Part shown: in pieces, positions 25,662-34,186 of the stretch
Numbering within the stretch: the stretch's first letter is position 1
Layout of the letters: each line of letters opens with the position of its first letter
Assembly: GCA_030537135.1 (NCBI GenBank)
Contig: JAUNOP010000021.1
Coordinates: forward strand, 1-41,073
Source: Eubacteriales bacterium
GTDB taxonomy: Bacteria > Bacillota > Clostridia > Lachnospirales > Lachnospiraceae
Direction of reading: 5' to 3'
Length of the DNA: 41,073 nucleotides
Notes under the pieces: generated by a model
The model's input: the letters and a program-made list of their open reading frames with translations, nothing else
The model's database searches: none
Told to the model about the DNA's origin: nothing
Program-made: the position numbers and the translations under genes

Positions 25662-25954
25662 GGGAAGCTGTGAGAGCCTTTTTATACAAAGCTTTGGAAA
25701 TTCACGCTGTTTCATGCAGCATATCTGATATAGATTCTATGTTTCTTTTATTCTGCGGTCCTTGCAGAGAGTTTTCCTTTTTTATTTTGCTTATACACAG
25801 GAGAAGCCCAAGAGAAATTTGTGCAGCTTTTAGCATGAAATTTTGATTATTGTGTGAAAGGATACCAGGGTCAAAATACCTTTTGCCCCTAGCATCGTGA
25901 AACGCTTAAATCAAATTTTCGTGTTAAAAAATATATAAAAGAAAGGGTGATTGT
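25662..25954. other. intergenic region before DUF5688, with a 16-position hairpin
   Basis: No coding sequence is seen. At 25861-25896 a stem of 16 positions with three mismatches closes on a TACC tetraloop; the core is AGGGTCAAAA with TTTTGCCCCT. It is not followed by a U run. AT-rich DNA next to the DUF5688 start (TATATAAAAG at about 25930) may hold a promoter, but no clear -35 is found. Confidence 0.5.
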
Positions 25955-26557
25955 TTGCAGATCCCAAAATCATCTATCTTTTACCAGCTGAGAAATTATG
26001 AAAAAAACAAGAGCTGGCTGACAGGAGTTCCTCATATCCGCTATCTGGATATGAGTATTGTATTTTATTATCCTGTCCCCCAGAAAGAAGAAGAGCAGGT
26101 GGCTCTTGTCACAAATGAAAACATAAAAAACTGGCAGATATCCGTTGAGGAGCTGGAAGAGCTGGCAGCGGAGAATACGCCGAAATTTCATCCTCTGTTC
26201 TTTACTGCTCTGGAGACTTTGATTCAGGAGCTTTGTGAAGAATGTCTTATGCCCCAGGTCCAGCCGGATCGATCCCTTCCCATGTATGTACTGAGCAATC
26301 AAAAAAAGCTTTTTGGAGCCGCAGCAATCCTTTATCCAGGCGCGCTTCTCCAAATCAGCCGCTGCCTCAAGGATGATCTCTATGTGCTTCCGAGTTCTGT
26401 GCATGAATGCATTCTTGTTCCGGTAAACAGTGTCTATACCAGAGCTGAGCTGGAAAACATTGTGAGAGAGGTCAATGAAAATCAGGTGCCAGATGAGGAT
26501 TTTCTGTCCAATCATATTTATTTCTACAGCAGCCAGGATGATTCCCTGCATTCCTGA
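25955..26557 (+). CDS. DUF5688 family protein, short form
   Basis: 200 residues from a TTG at 25955 with AAAGGG upstream. The sequence follows the C-terminal two thirds of DUF5688 proteins of Lachnospiraceae: NYEKNKSWLTGVPHIRYLDM, SIVFYYPV, a HPLFFTALETLIQEL helix, MYVLSNQKKLFGAAAILYPG, and DDLYVLPSSVHECILVP. Typical members have about 100 more N-terminal residues, so this is a short form or a truncated gene; no remnant is seen upstream. The function of the family is unknown. The sipW gene starts 4 bp after its stop. Confidence 0.75.
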   Translation: MQIPKSSIFYQLRNYEKNKSWLTGVPHIRYLDMSIVFYYPVPQKEEEQVALVTNENIKNWQISVEELEELAAENTPKFHPLFFTALETLIQELCEECLMPQVQPDRSLPMYVLSNQKKLFGAAAILYPGALLQISRCLKDDLYVLPSSVHECILVPVNSVYTRAELENIVREVNENQVPDEDFLSNHIYFYSSQDDSLHS

Positions 26558-26561
26558 ATGG

Positions 26562-27080
26562 ATGAGGCAAAAAAAGGATAAAAAACAGGGGCATATACTT
26601 TATTTTGCTCTTTTTGCCGCTGGGGTGGCAGGGATGATGTATCTGGCGGGAATCCGGCCTTACATTGTACTTTCTGGCTCTATGGAGCCGGTAATACATA
26701 CCGGTTCTCTGGCTCTGGTTGACACCAGAGACAAAATACCAAAGATTGGCGATATAGTGACGTACTGTCAGCAGGATATGATTGTCACGCATCGTATAGT
26801 TCGAGAAGAAGGCGGCGGATATGTGACAAAAGGAGACGCAAATGAGACAGAGGATGAAGGAAGGGTTGAACAGGAAAGGATTCTGGGAATCTGCCGGTGC
26901 TCTATTCCGTTGATGGGATATGCGGCGTGGTGGATACAGCATCCCCTGATAAAAGCAGCTGTTTTTCTTTTGATTTTGTCAGGCGTACTCCTGGAATGCA
27001 TCCCAAATGAGAGGGACGGCAAAGATTTTTCAAAAAAAGAAAAGGAGATTATTCATTATGAAAAGAAGAAAGATTGCTAG
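26562..27080 (+). CDS. sipW: SipW-type (ER-type) signal peptidase I
   Basis: 172 residues. One membrane helix (11-30) leads to catalytic Ser40 in VLSGSMEP. A His (His77, IVTHRIV) takes the place of the usual Lys, which marks the S26B or SipW group. A GDAN box and a second hydrophobic helix near the C-terminus complete the family layout. I start at 26562 because this gives the normal short cytoplasmic N-terminus; an ATG at 26475 would overlap DUF5688 and add a Cys-rich tail. It overlaps the next gene by 23 bp. It is expected to process the three downstream proteins that carry SipW-type signals. Confidence 0.9.
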   Translation: MRQKKDKKQGHILYFALFAAGVAGMMYLAGIRPYIVLSGSMEPVIHTGSLALVDTRDKIPKIGDIVTYCQQDMIVTHRIVREEGGGYVTKGDANETEDEGRVEQERILGICRCSIPLMGYAAWWIQHPLIKAAVFLLILSGVLLECIPNERDGKDFSKKEKEIIHYEKKKDC

Positions 27081-27777
27081 AACAGCGGCAATGTTTACCC
27101 TGGCAGGGGCTCTGGCTCTTGGAGGCGCAGCAGCCTATACCACAGCCTATCTCACAGACCATGAGGGCGTGGTCAACGAGTTTACAGTAGGAAAGGTGAA
27201 GATTGATTTGACAGAAACCAACTGGAATCCAGATAATCATACCAGAATTCAGCCTTCTGAAGAGATTCCCAAGAATCCTGCGATTACCAATACAGGTGTG
27301 AACGATGCATATGTGTATCTGGAAGTTTCCATACCTATGAAGGAGGTGATTACCGCAGATGAAGATGGAAACAGACAGGAGGCAAGAAAGCAGGAGCTGT
27401 TCTCCTTTGAAGAGAAAGCTGGCTGGAAGCAGCTGAAAAGGGAACAGAGCGGAGATAATATGGTGTACACGTACAACTACAGCCAGGTGCTGGCAAAGGG
27501 ACAGACAACCGGAACCTTGTTTGATTCAGTGAAGTTTCTCAATATCATTGAGGGACAGCTTGATACAGAAAAACTGGATATTCCGGTCAAGGCCTTTGCC
27601 ATTCAGACAGAGAACACAGGAAATACAGGAAGCAGCGTAGACCAGAAGGCAGCTGCTGCTTATAACAAGTATATGAATCAAAATCGTGACCAGGAAGGGA
27701 GAGTGACTGTGCAGACGCCTGCATCCTCACAGACGGGTGCAGGGCGTGACACAGAGGAACCTGGAGAGATTTCCTGA
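27058..27777 (+). CDS. SipW-dependent TasA/camelysin-like surface protein 1
   Basis: 239 residues. The signal region KIARTAAMFTLAGALALGG followed by AYTTAYLTD, then NEFTVGKVKIDL, is the hallmark of TasA/CalY-type SipW substrates. The mature part is a beta-rich jelly-roll-like domain (NPAITNTGVNDAYVYLEVSI, TGTLFDSVKFLNII), ending in a Gln/Thr/Ser-rich tail after about residue 200. There is no sorting motif. AAAGGAG precedes the ATG at 27058. By analogy with TasA it could form fibres or a matrix; that role is inferred. Confidence 0.87.
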   Translation: MKRRKIARTAAMFTLAGALALGGAAAYTTAYLTDHEGVVNEFTVGKVKIDLTETNWNPDNHTRIQPSEEIPKNPAITNTGVNDAYVYLEVSIPMKEVITADEDGNRQEARKQELFSFEEKAGWKQLKREQSGDNMVYTYNYSQVLAKGQTTGTLFDSVKFLNIIEGQLDTEKLDIPVKAFAIQTENTGNTGSSVDQKAAAAYNKYMNQNRDQEGRVTVQTPASSQTGAGRDTEEPGEIS

Positions 27778-27817
27778 TATCTGAGAATATGTCTGTTATT
27801 TGGAGAGGAGTAAGGAT

Positions 27818-28384
27818 ATGAGGCTTGAAAAGATAAAATGGGGAATACTCCTGACTTTGCTGCCTGTTTTAACAGCAGCAGGAGTCACTGTCTCCTATCT
27901 TACAGCTCATGACACGAAAATGAATGCTGTAGGAGTAGGAAAAAATCCTATTCAGATTCAGGAGGAATTTCCAGAACCCACTCCCACGCCCCAGCCAGGA
28001 GGGGAGAAGTCTTATAAAAAGGTGGTGACAATAGCCAATACTCCGGATGGAGTGACTGGCTTTCTGGTAGATTGCTATGTAAGAGCCTATATTTCCTATA
28101 ACAATTCAGATATAGGAAAGGCAGTGACGCTTCAGGGATTAGATACAGCAAACTGGGTTTATAATTCAAAGGATGGTTATTATTATTACAGACCTGTTTT
28201 AAAGGAGAAGGAGCGCACAACACCATTGATGACTGGCTTTCTGGTTGATCCCTCTCAGATAGAGAGAGCTTATGAGCAGTACATAGAAAGCTTTGAGATC
28301 AATGTCTATGCAGAGTCTATAGGAACGCAGAACTATGACAGCTATCAGTCTGCGTGGGAGGCTTATCTTGACAGAAAGCTGTAG
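27818..28384 (+). CDS. SipW-dependent surface protein 2
   Basis: 188 residues. The short signal WGILLTLLPVLTAAGVTVS leads to YLTAHD, again the SipW-type pattern, then NAVGVGKNPIQIQEEF. A TPTPQPGGE linker follows, then a beta-rich domain with VDCYVRAYISYNNSDIG and DGYYYYRPVL. Length and order resemble minor components in SipW clusters. GAGAGGAGTAAGG lies before the ATG at 27818. There is no C-terminal anchor. The function is not established. Confidence 0.82.
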   Translation: MRLEKIKWGILLTLLPVLTAAGVTVSYLTAHDTKMNAVGVGKNPIQIQEEFPEPTPTPQPGGEKSYKKVVTIANTPDGVTGFLVDCYVRAYISYNNSDIGKAVTLQGLDTANWVYNSKDGYYYYRPVLKEKERTTPLMTGFLVDPSQIERAYEQYIESFEINVYAESIGTQNYDSYQSAWEAYLDRKL

Positions 28385-28394
28385 GGGGAAGGAT

Positions 28395-29591
28395 ATGAAA
28401 AGGGAGATAAAAAGAAAAGCAGTGCTGGCAGTGGGGGCAGCCTTTGTGCTGGCGGCAGGAGTTTGGGCCTCTTTTGAGGACTCAGTGGAGGTTACCAATT
28501 TTCTCTCCATGGGAGATGTCCAGATTTCCCTGGCTGAATATGAGCTGGAGGAAGAGGGGACAGAGATTCCCTATACCAATTCTGTTCAGATTATGCCGGG
28601 TGACACAATAAGTAAGATTCCTCGCATTACAAATGAAGGGGAGCCATGCTGGATACGTGCCAGAGTACTTTATACGAATTCCATGGAAGAGGAGGAGGGG
28701 CTTGAAGCCTCCCTCCTTCTCGGAGTTTCCCCAAAATGGAAAAGGCAGGGGGAATATTTTTACTATACGCAGGTACTGAAAAATGGAGAAAGCGCAGACC
28801 TTTTTAAAGCAGTAGAGATACCATGGAAATGGACAGAAGTGCATACAAAGCAGGAGCTGTCTATTACAGTAGAGGCAGATGCTGTTCAGGCAGTTCATTT
28901 TCAGCCCGATTTTTCGGCGGCCTCTCCCTGGGGAGATATTGATGTTGAGGTATGTGTACATGAAAGGAATGGAAGAATCGTAGATGCAGCAGAAAAGGTG
29001 GAGCTGTGCGTGGAATTTGAGGGAGAGGCACACAGGCTTGTGGCTGTGCCACTGGATTTTTTTCAGAATTTTTCTGATGCTATGCCAGGGGACGAGCTGT
29101 GTGATAAGGTGCTTATCAAAAATACAACACAAGAGGAGGCTGAGATTTTTTTCCGAACAGGCCTGGAAGAAATGACAAGGGAAGAACAGGAATTCCTGGA
29201 AAAGCTGGAGCTGAGGCTGTCTTATGCTGGAAGACTTCTGTATTCCGGAAACCTAGCAGCCAGAGAGGCAGATAGTGATATTTCTCTTGGCACGTTCTCA
29301 CCTGGAGAAGAGGGAAGTCTTAGCTTTTGCATTCTGGTACCCCCTGAGCTTGGAAATGCCTATGCTCTGAGACAAGGAAGGGTAAAATGGATTTTTTCGG
29401 TCAAGCAGGAAGAAGGGCAGATTACAGCTCCAGCTAATCCAACGGCATCAGAAGAACAGACAACGTCTCCTGTAAAGACAGGAGATAATACACCGATATT
29501 CCTGTGGATAATGACCATTGTTCTGGCGGGAATTGCAGCAGGGTGCATAATTTTTCACAGGAAGAGAGGGGGAAGACATCATGAAGAGTAG
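28395..29591 (+). CDS. SipW-type surface protein 3 with C-terminal sorting signal
   Basis: 398 residues. The signal region AVLAVGAAFVLAAGVWASFED followed by NFLSMGDVQISL fits SipW substrates. Two beta-rich halves follow, each with a TasA-like pattern (IPRITNEGEPCWIRARVLY; DKVLIKNTTQEEAEIFFRTGL). The C-terminus has PVKTGD (359-364), a hydrophobic helix (about 368-388) and HRKRGGRHHEE, which is a sortase signal of the KTGD type. It is therefore probably wall-anchored, but no sortase gene is in the window. It starts 10 bp after gene 2 and overlaps the next gene by 11 bp. Confidence 0.85.
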   Translation: MKREIKRKAVLAVGAAFVLAAGVWASFEDSVEVTNFLSMGDVQISLAEYELEEEGTEIPYTNSVQIMPGDTISKIPRITNEGEPCWIRARVLYTNSMEEEEGLEASLLLGVSPKWKRQGEYFYYTQVLKNGESADLFKAVEIPWKWTEVHTKQELSITVEADAVQAVHFQPDFSAASPWGDIDVEVCVHERNGRIVDAAEKVELCVEFEGEAHRLVAVPLDFFQNFSDAMPGDELCDKVLIKNTTQEEAEIFFRTGLEEMTREEQEFLEKLELRLSYAGRLLYSGNLAAREADSDISLGTFSPGEEGSLSFCILVPPELGNAYALRQGRVKWIFSVKQEEGQITAPANPTASEEQTTSPVKTGDNTPIFLWIMTIVLAGIAAGCIIFHRKRGGRHHEE

Positions 29592-32500
29592 AAGGGGAGT
29601 TGGATTAATTTTAGCGCTTTCCCTGATAATAGGTGATTGCTTTGGAGCTTTTGGCGCGCATGAGCTTTTGGCGCCGGAGCTTCCTCAGACACTGGAGGAA
29701 GTGCCAGAGGAACCGGATTCTGCACAGGAGGAGCTGGAGATAGAGCTGCCTATAGAAGAAACACAACAAGCAGCCTCAGAGGAAACTATGCTTCAGGGTA
29801 ATGCGCTGTTTTTACAGGAGTCGATACAGGAGGGGATTCTTTGGGAAGAGCCGGAAATTTCTGATGAGGAGCCAGAGCCAGCAGAAACCATGCAGCCCTT
29901 ACAGGAACAGAATGAGTCGATTTTTCAGGAAGATATGATGGATGGCGAGGCTCTTGCAGAGGCGATTGAAAGCGGAGAGGTTTTGGCATTGTCTCCTGCT
30001 GTGGAGGCTACAGCAGAGCTGTTTTATGCTGCTGGCTTGGAGAATATGCCCACTGCAGTGGCACAAAGCGCATCAGGCTATAAGATTATTCAGAGAGGCT
30101 TGGCTATTATTACAGACTCTCAGGGAGAATGGGCCAATACAGGCTTTCGATCAATTCAATATACGGACAGTACAGGGGCTGTGCAGGAATCTCCTCTATA
30201 TTGTCTTAACGCCTCAAGAAGTTCAGATGGCGTCCAGGGACATCTTACCCCGGATAATGGGTATCATGGAGAGGCTCCTGTACAAGAAATAGGAGTTCTG
30301 GAAAATGCCCTGCTTCAGAAGATTTTATATTTTGGCTATGGAGGGCCTGGAGATATTACAGGAACAGAGGATCCTACATGCTCTCATATTGACTGGTCGC
30401 CACCAAGAGTGAAATATGCATTTACGCATTATGCGCTTTCTTATGTGTACAGTGGAGATTTGGCAGGAGTAAGCCTTCAGAGAGCAGAGGAATCCGGACT
30501 TATGAGATTCATACAGATGTGTCAGAGCAGAAAAATTCCTTCTTTTAATGATTTGACTTTTTCTGCAAGAAATAGCTATAGTGATGCAGCGGTTTCCTCA
30601 AAAACGTCTGGAAGAAGTATCACGACAAAATTTACCCTGTATAGAAGCTCTGATGCTGCCATAGGAGCAAAAACCGGATTTACGGACGGGTACCAGCTTT
30701 CTGAGGTAATCAGCATCAGCGGAAGCCGTCAGAACAGCATTTCCATTACAGCTCCGTCAGATGAAAGCAGATGGAAGGTGATGTACTGGAAGAGCAGCAG
30801 CGATTATAATAAGCTTGGAGAAGAAGGAGCTCTTTTGTCGGCTCCAGGCTCTGCTTTGAAATTATATGGAGGCTATTGCTTTCGCATTATTGTAGGAAAA
30901 ACAAGGAGGGCTGTGTGGAATTATAATTTTTCCATGAATCTTCATCCAGTTACCTTTATTTTGATAAGTGGGGAAGACAATATTAATTTTCCACAGTACA
31001 ATACAGAAGCTCAACAGGATTTTGGAGCCTTTGTTTATACCGATGCCCCGGCTTCTATGACGCTTTCTATAAAGCCGCAGCCTTATGGAAGGATTGAACT
31101 GAATAAAATCAGCAGCTTTCAGGGGGAATCTGTGAAGGGGGCAAAATTTGAGCTGTATGCTGCCCAGAAGATTTACTCAGGCTACAATCTGATCTATCAT
31201 AAGGATGAGAAAATCACAGATTTTGTGATGGATTCAGGAAATCATCGGATAAAGCTGATTTATCCGGGAAAGTATTATTTTGTGGAAACAGCTCCGCCGC
31301 CCGGACATAAGCTGGGAAGCGAGACAACGTACTCTGTTACAGTGGATACAGCATCCTGCACTACGGCAACCTCAGATGTGGTTCCTGTATCAATAACCGT
31401 ATCCAATCCGCCTGTGATTGAAGTGACAGTGAGCCTGAACAAGGTAGATTCGGTGACAGGAGAGAGCCTTAAAGGGGCTAGCTTTATCATTGATGAATGG
31501 GACGGAAGCCGGTATTCTGCCAGCACAAAATACAAGCTGCTGTATGAGGAAGAGAGCGGAATTTATAAAAGCAATAGAAAGCTTGTCTGGACTGTAAAAA
31601 ACAAGGGAAAATTCCGGGTCAGAGAGATAGAGGCACCGGCAGGATATAGGGGAGCGTTTAGCAGAGAGTTTACAATCGGGGATTCCTTTCCTGAATACCA
31701 GGAGGAGCTTTTTCTTGGAAATGCAGAAAATGAGCCGATGGAGGGGAAAAGAATAACAATATATAAGATTGACAGTGAGACTGGAGAGCCTCTGGAGGAA
31801 GCGGAATTTACTCTATATGAGTGGGATGGCTCTGCTTATGCAGAAAAGGAAATGCTTATATGGGATTCTGTGCGCAGCCTTTATGAGAGCAGTGAACTGA
31901 AAATTACCGAGCAGAACAGCGGAAGATATAAGGTAGTGGAAACAAAGCTTCCAGACGGATATACAGGAGTCTATGAGGAAGAATTTTATCTTGATGATAA
32001 TGAGGATTCCTTTTATAGAGAAGCAGTGAATACTCCTGTGGCAAGGGAAGATGGAACCTTGAGCATTATCAAAAAGGATTCGCAGACTGGAGAAATTTTG
32101 GAGGGAGCAGAATTTGTGCTTCTGGAATGGAACCAGGCAGCAGGAGCCTATGAGGATACCCTGAAGGAGCAGAGAATTCTTTCCTATAATCAAACGTCAG
32201 CAGCGTATGAATCCGGAACCTTATATCGGACAGAAAAAAATGAAGGAAAATTTCTGGTAAGGGAGGAAAAGAATCCAGAGGGGTATACAGGAAGCTTTGA
32301 GCAGGAATTTCAGATTAAAAAAGGACAGGAAAATACGTTTACTTATACTGTATACAATGAGCCGGATATTCCTGTGGGAGAGATTACAGTGATAAAAAGG
32401 ATTAAGGAAAGCGATATTAACTGGGCAAATGGAAACCCGATATTTTCCTTTGTGGCAGAAGGCACTGACAGAAACGGGATTTTTCACAGGTATGAGGATT

Positions 32501-32883
32501 TTGTGATGTTTGTCAATGGGGAAGGAATTTATGAGGTGGACGAACAGGGCTATGCTGTCCTTGGCTTTACCTTCCGCAATGTTCCGGAAGGAACCTATGA
32601 AGTCTATGAAAAAGAAACTCTGAGATACTATCTGGCAGACCTGACAAGCGCCTCTCCGAATGTGTCAGTGAAATCTTCTGCGCCCTGCGAGTATGGCTGC
32701 AATCCAAAGGATAGCTTTACTGGTATTGTGAGTTTGAAAAGAGAAGCTGGCAGGCAGACGCTTCAGGCGACTTTAGTTTTCACAAATGAGAAAAAGAGAT
32801 GGGATGGCTTCAGTCACACAGATGTGGTTAAGAATACAGCAGAAAATGTGATGGAAACACAGACGCTTTCCCAGAAACCATAA
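29581..32883 (+). CDS. large thioester-domain/Cna-B repeat surface protein
   Basis: 1100 residues. A signal peptide (1-26) leads to a long Glu-rich region (30-160). A thioester-like domain follows with Cys208 (PLYCLNASRSSDG) and ENALLQKILYFGYGG; where most such domains have TQ, this one has THYALSYVY (His283), so the Cys-Gln bond may be absent or use Gln246. Five Cna-B/SpaA-type domains begin near 503, 615, 724, 827 and 934, with the Lys strand (LNKVDSVTGE, IYKIDSETGE, IIKKDSQTGE) and Glu motif (REIEAPAGY, EEKNPEGY) used for isopeptide bonds. The end (QTLSQKP) has no sorting motif or helix. It looks like an adhesin or matrix protein. Confidence 0.85.
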   Translation: MKSRRGVGLILALSLIIGDCFGAFGAHELLAPELPQTLEEVPEEPDSAQEELEIELPIEETQQAASEETMLQGNALFLQESIQEGILWEEPEISDEEPEPAETMQPLQEQNESIFQEDMMDGEALAEAIESGEVLALSPAVEATAELFYAAGLENMPTAVAQSASGYKIIQRGLAIITDSQGEWANTGFRSIQYTDSTGAVQESPLYCLNASRSSDGVQGHLTPDNGYHGEAPVQEIGVLENALLQKILYFGYGGPGDITGTEDPTCSHIDWSPPRVKYAFTHYALSYVYSGDLAGVSLQRAEESGLMRFIQMCQSRKIPSFNDLTFSARNSYSDAAVSSKTSGRSITTKFTLYRSSDAAIGAKTGFTDGYQLSEVISISGSRQNSISITAPSDESRWKVMYWKSSSDYNKLGEEGALLSAPGSALKLYGGYCFRIIVGKTRRAVWNYNFSMNLHPVTFILISGEDNINFPQYNTEAQQDFGAFVYTDAPASMTLSIKPQPYGRIELNKISSFQGESVKGAKFELYAAQKIYSGYNLIYHKDEKITDFVMDSGNHRIKLIYPGKYYFVETAPPPGHKLGSETTYSVTVDTASCTTATSDVVPVSITVSNPPVIEVTVSLNKVDSVTGESLKGASFIIDEWDGSRYSASTKYKLLYEEESGIYKSNRKLVWTVKNKGKFRVREIEAPAGYRGAFSREFTIGDSFPEYQEELFLGNAENEPMEGKRITIYKIDSETGEPLEEAEFTLYEWDGSAYAEKEMLIWDSVRSLYESSELKITEQNSGRYKVVETKLPDGYTGVYEEEFYLDDNEDSFYREAVNTPVAREDGTLSIIKKDSQTGEILEGAEFVLLEWNQAAGAYEDTLKEQRILSYNQTSAAYESGTLYRTEKNEGKFLVREEKNPEGYTGSFEQEFQIKKGQENTFTYTVYNEPDIPVGEITVIKRIKESDINWANGNPIFSFVAEGTDRNGIFHRYEDFVMFVNGEGIYEVDEQGYAVLGFTFRNVPEGTYEVYEKETLRYYLADLTSASPNVSVKSSAPCEYGCNPKDSFTGIVSLKREAGRQTLQATLVFTNEKKRWDGFSHTDVVKNTAENVMETQTLSQKP

Positions 32884-32891
32884 ATCAAAGC

Positions 32892-32912
32892 CCTGCGGCT
32901 TTTTGCCGCAGG
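32892..32912 (+). terminator. hairpin after the surface-protein operon
   Basis: CCTGCGGC and GCCGCAGG form a perfect 8-bp stem around TTTTT, 8 bp after the stop codon. There is no U run after it, so termination is possible but not certain. Confidence 0.5.
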
Positions 32913-32951
32913 CGCAAAAGAGGTGCGGCGAAAGTTTGTGGTAAAAAAATC

Positions 32952-32980
32952 TTTACAACTGAGAAAATATGTGCTATTAT
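32952..32980 (+). promoter_or_regulatory. promoter of tRNA-Arg
   Basis: TTTACA (32952-32957), a 17-bp spacer and TATTAT (32975-32980), 74 bp before the tRNA. Confidence 0.65.
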
Positions 32981-33053
32981 ATGCAAAGGTGTTAAAAATA
33001 TGATGCCAAATTATTAAAAAAGGCAGGTATTTTGTTTCATTCCTGCGAAATAT

Positions 33054-33125
33054 GCACCTGTAGCTCAGTGGATAGAGCAGTGGTTTCCGGTACCATGTGC
33101 GGGGGTTCGATTCCCTTCAGGTGTG
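33054..33125 (+). tRNA. tRNA-Arg (anticodon CCG)
   Basis: Complete cloverleaf: acceptor GCACCTG with CAGGTGT, D stem GCTC/GAGC, anticodon stem GTGGT/ACCAT around TTCCGGT (anticodon CCG at 33087-33089), variable loop GTGC, T arm GGGGG-TTCGATT-CCCTT with two G-T pairs. CCA is not encoded. It reads the arginine codon CGG. It lies 54 bp before the next gene. Confidence 0.95.
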
Positions 33126-33179
33126 TTGCCTGGAACGGTGGTTCGTTCCGGTGCGTTGTATCATAAGGAGGACAAGAAC

Positions 33180-34094
33180 TTGGATGATTTCAGAGAATGG
33201 TTATCAGATAACCTTCGCTACATTCTCTTGGGTGCGGCGATTCTGGTAATCCTGCTGGTATTGTTCTTTGGAGTCCGTGCCTGTTCCAGATTAATGAAGG
33301 GTAATTCTGGAGAACAGCAGGGGACGGTGAGCCAGAACAACCAGGGAAATGTTCCTTCTTCTCCGATAACGGATGGGGAGACGACTGACGAGAAGAATAC
33401 AAGCACCAATCCTATGGAAAAAGATGCGTATCCAGCCGTAAATGCGCTTATTAAGGATTATTATCAGGCATTAGGGGAAAAAGATATAACGGCTTTAAGA
33501 ACGCTGGTAGACGAGTTATTACCTGCAGATGAGTCCAGAATTGCCAATGCAAAGGATTATATTGAAGGCTATGAGGTGAAAGAGGTTTTTACAAAAAAGG
33601 GAATTGATGAAGGCGATTACCTGGTATATGCGTATTATAATTTTATTTGTACAGGTATCTCTACACCTGTGCCGGCATTGAGCCAGCTTTATGTGAAGAC
33701 AGACAGTGATGGACAATTAAAGATTTGCGGAAATATGGAATCAGATGAACAAATCAGCGCGTTTACAGAAAAATTACTGCAGGATGAGGATGTACAGGAG
33801 CTTGTTTCCAGGGTGAACCAGGAATATGAGGATGCACAGAATAATGATGAAGCCTTGAAACAATTTCTTCAGGGATTAGGCGACGATACGGATTCGCAGA
33901 CAGACAGCAGTTCCAGTACCACGATGACAGCGAATACGACTTGTAATGTAAGAGCTGCTGCAAGCACAGATGCACAGCTTCTGGGAACTCTGTATACAGG
34001 AGAACAGGTAGAAAAAACAGGTGAAGAGGGAGAATGGGTTCAGATTTCTTATGGAGATCAGACAGGATATGTGTATAGAGATTATCTTTCCTAA
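33180..34094 (+). CDS. membrane-anchored protein with C-terminal SH3b domain
   Basis: 304 residues from a TTG at 33180, chosen because AAGGAGG sits 8 bp upstream; a GTG at 33123 would overlap the tRNA. One membrane helix (about 14-33, YILLGAAILVILLVLFFGV) anchors it, with the rest outside. A Gln/Thr-rich linker leads to an alpha-beta domain (about 75-225: VNALIKDYYQALGEKDITAL, YLVYAYYNFI) resembling NTF2-like or DUF-type extracytoplasmic domains. The SH3b domain occupies about 250-304 (CNVRAAASTDAQLLGTL, WVQISYGDQTGYVYRDYL) and probably binds cell wall. The exact role is unknown. Confidence 0.82.
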   Translation: MDDFREWLSDNLRYILLGAAILVILLVLFFGVRACSRLMKGNSGEQQGTVSQNNQGNVPSSPITDGETTDEKNTSTNPMEKDAYPAVNALIKDYYQALGEKDITALRTLVDELLPADESRIANAKDYIEGYEVKEVFTKKGIDEGDYLVYAYYNFICTGISTPVPALSQLYVKTDSDGQLKICGNMESDEQISAFTEKLLQDEDVQELVSRVNQEYEDAQNNDEALKQFLQGLGDDTDSQTDSSSSTTMTANTTCNVRAAASTDAQLLGTLYTGEQVEKTGEEGEWVQISYGDQTGYVYRDYLS

Positions 34095-34113
34095 AGCTCT
34101 TCCTCATAAAATA

Positions 34114-34151
34114 AACGAAAAAACAGCAGGAGTTCCTGCTGTTTTTTCGTT
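34114..34151. terminator. bidirectional terminator
   Basis: AACGAAAAAACAGCAGGA and its reverse complement form a perfect stem of about 18 bp around a GT loop, with A and T runs on the two sides. It serves the convergent SH3b and deacetylase genes. Confidence 0.9.
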
Positions 34152-34186
34152 GTTCTGATAGATTCGCTGCATTTTATTGCTTCCGC

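Noticed and set aside
26475-26561. Longer N-terminus for SipW
   Set aside because: The extension lies within DUF5688, is Cys-rich and unlike SipW proteins; the short start gives the normal topology.
32884-32950. Missed sorting signal for the 1100-aa protein by frameshift
   Set aside because: No KTG-type motif with hydrophobic helix is found in any frame directly after the stop codon.
33123-33179. GTG start of the SH3b protein at 33123
   Set aside because: It would begin inside the tRNA-Arg gene; the TTG at 33180 has an ideal AAGGAGG site.
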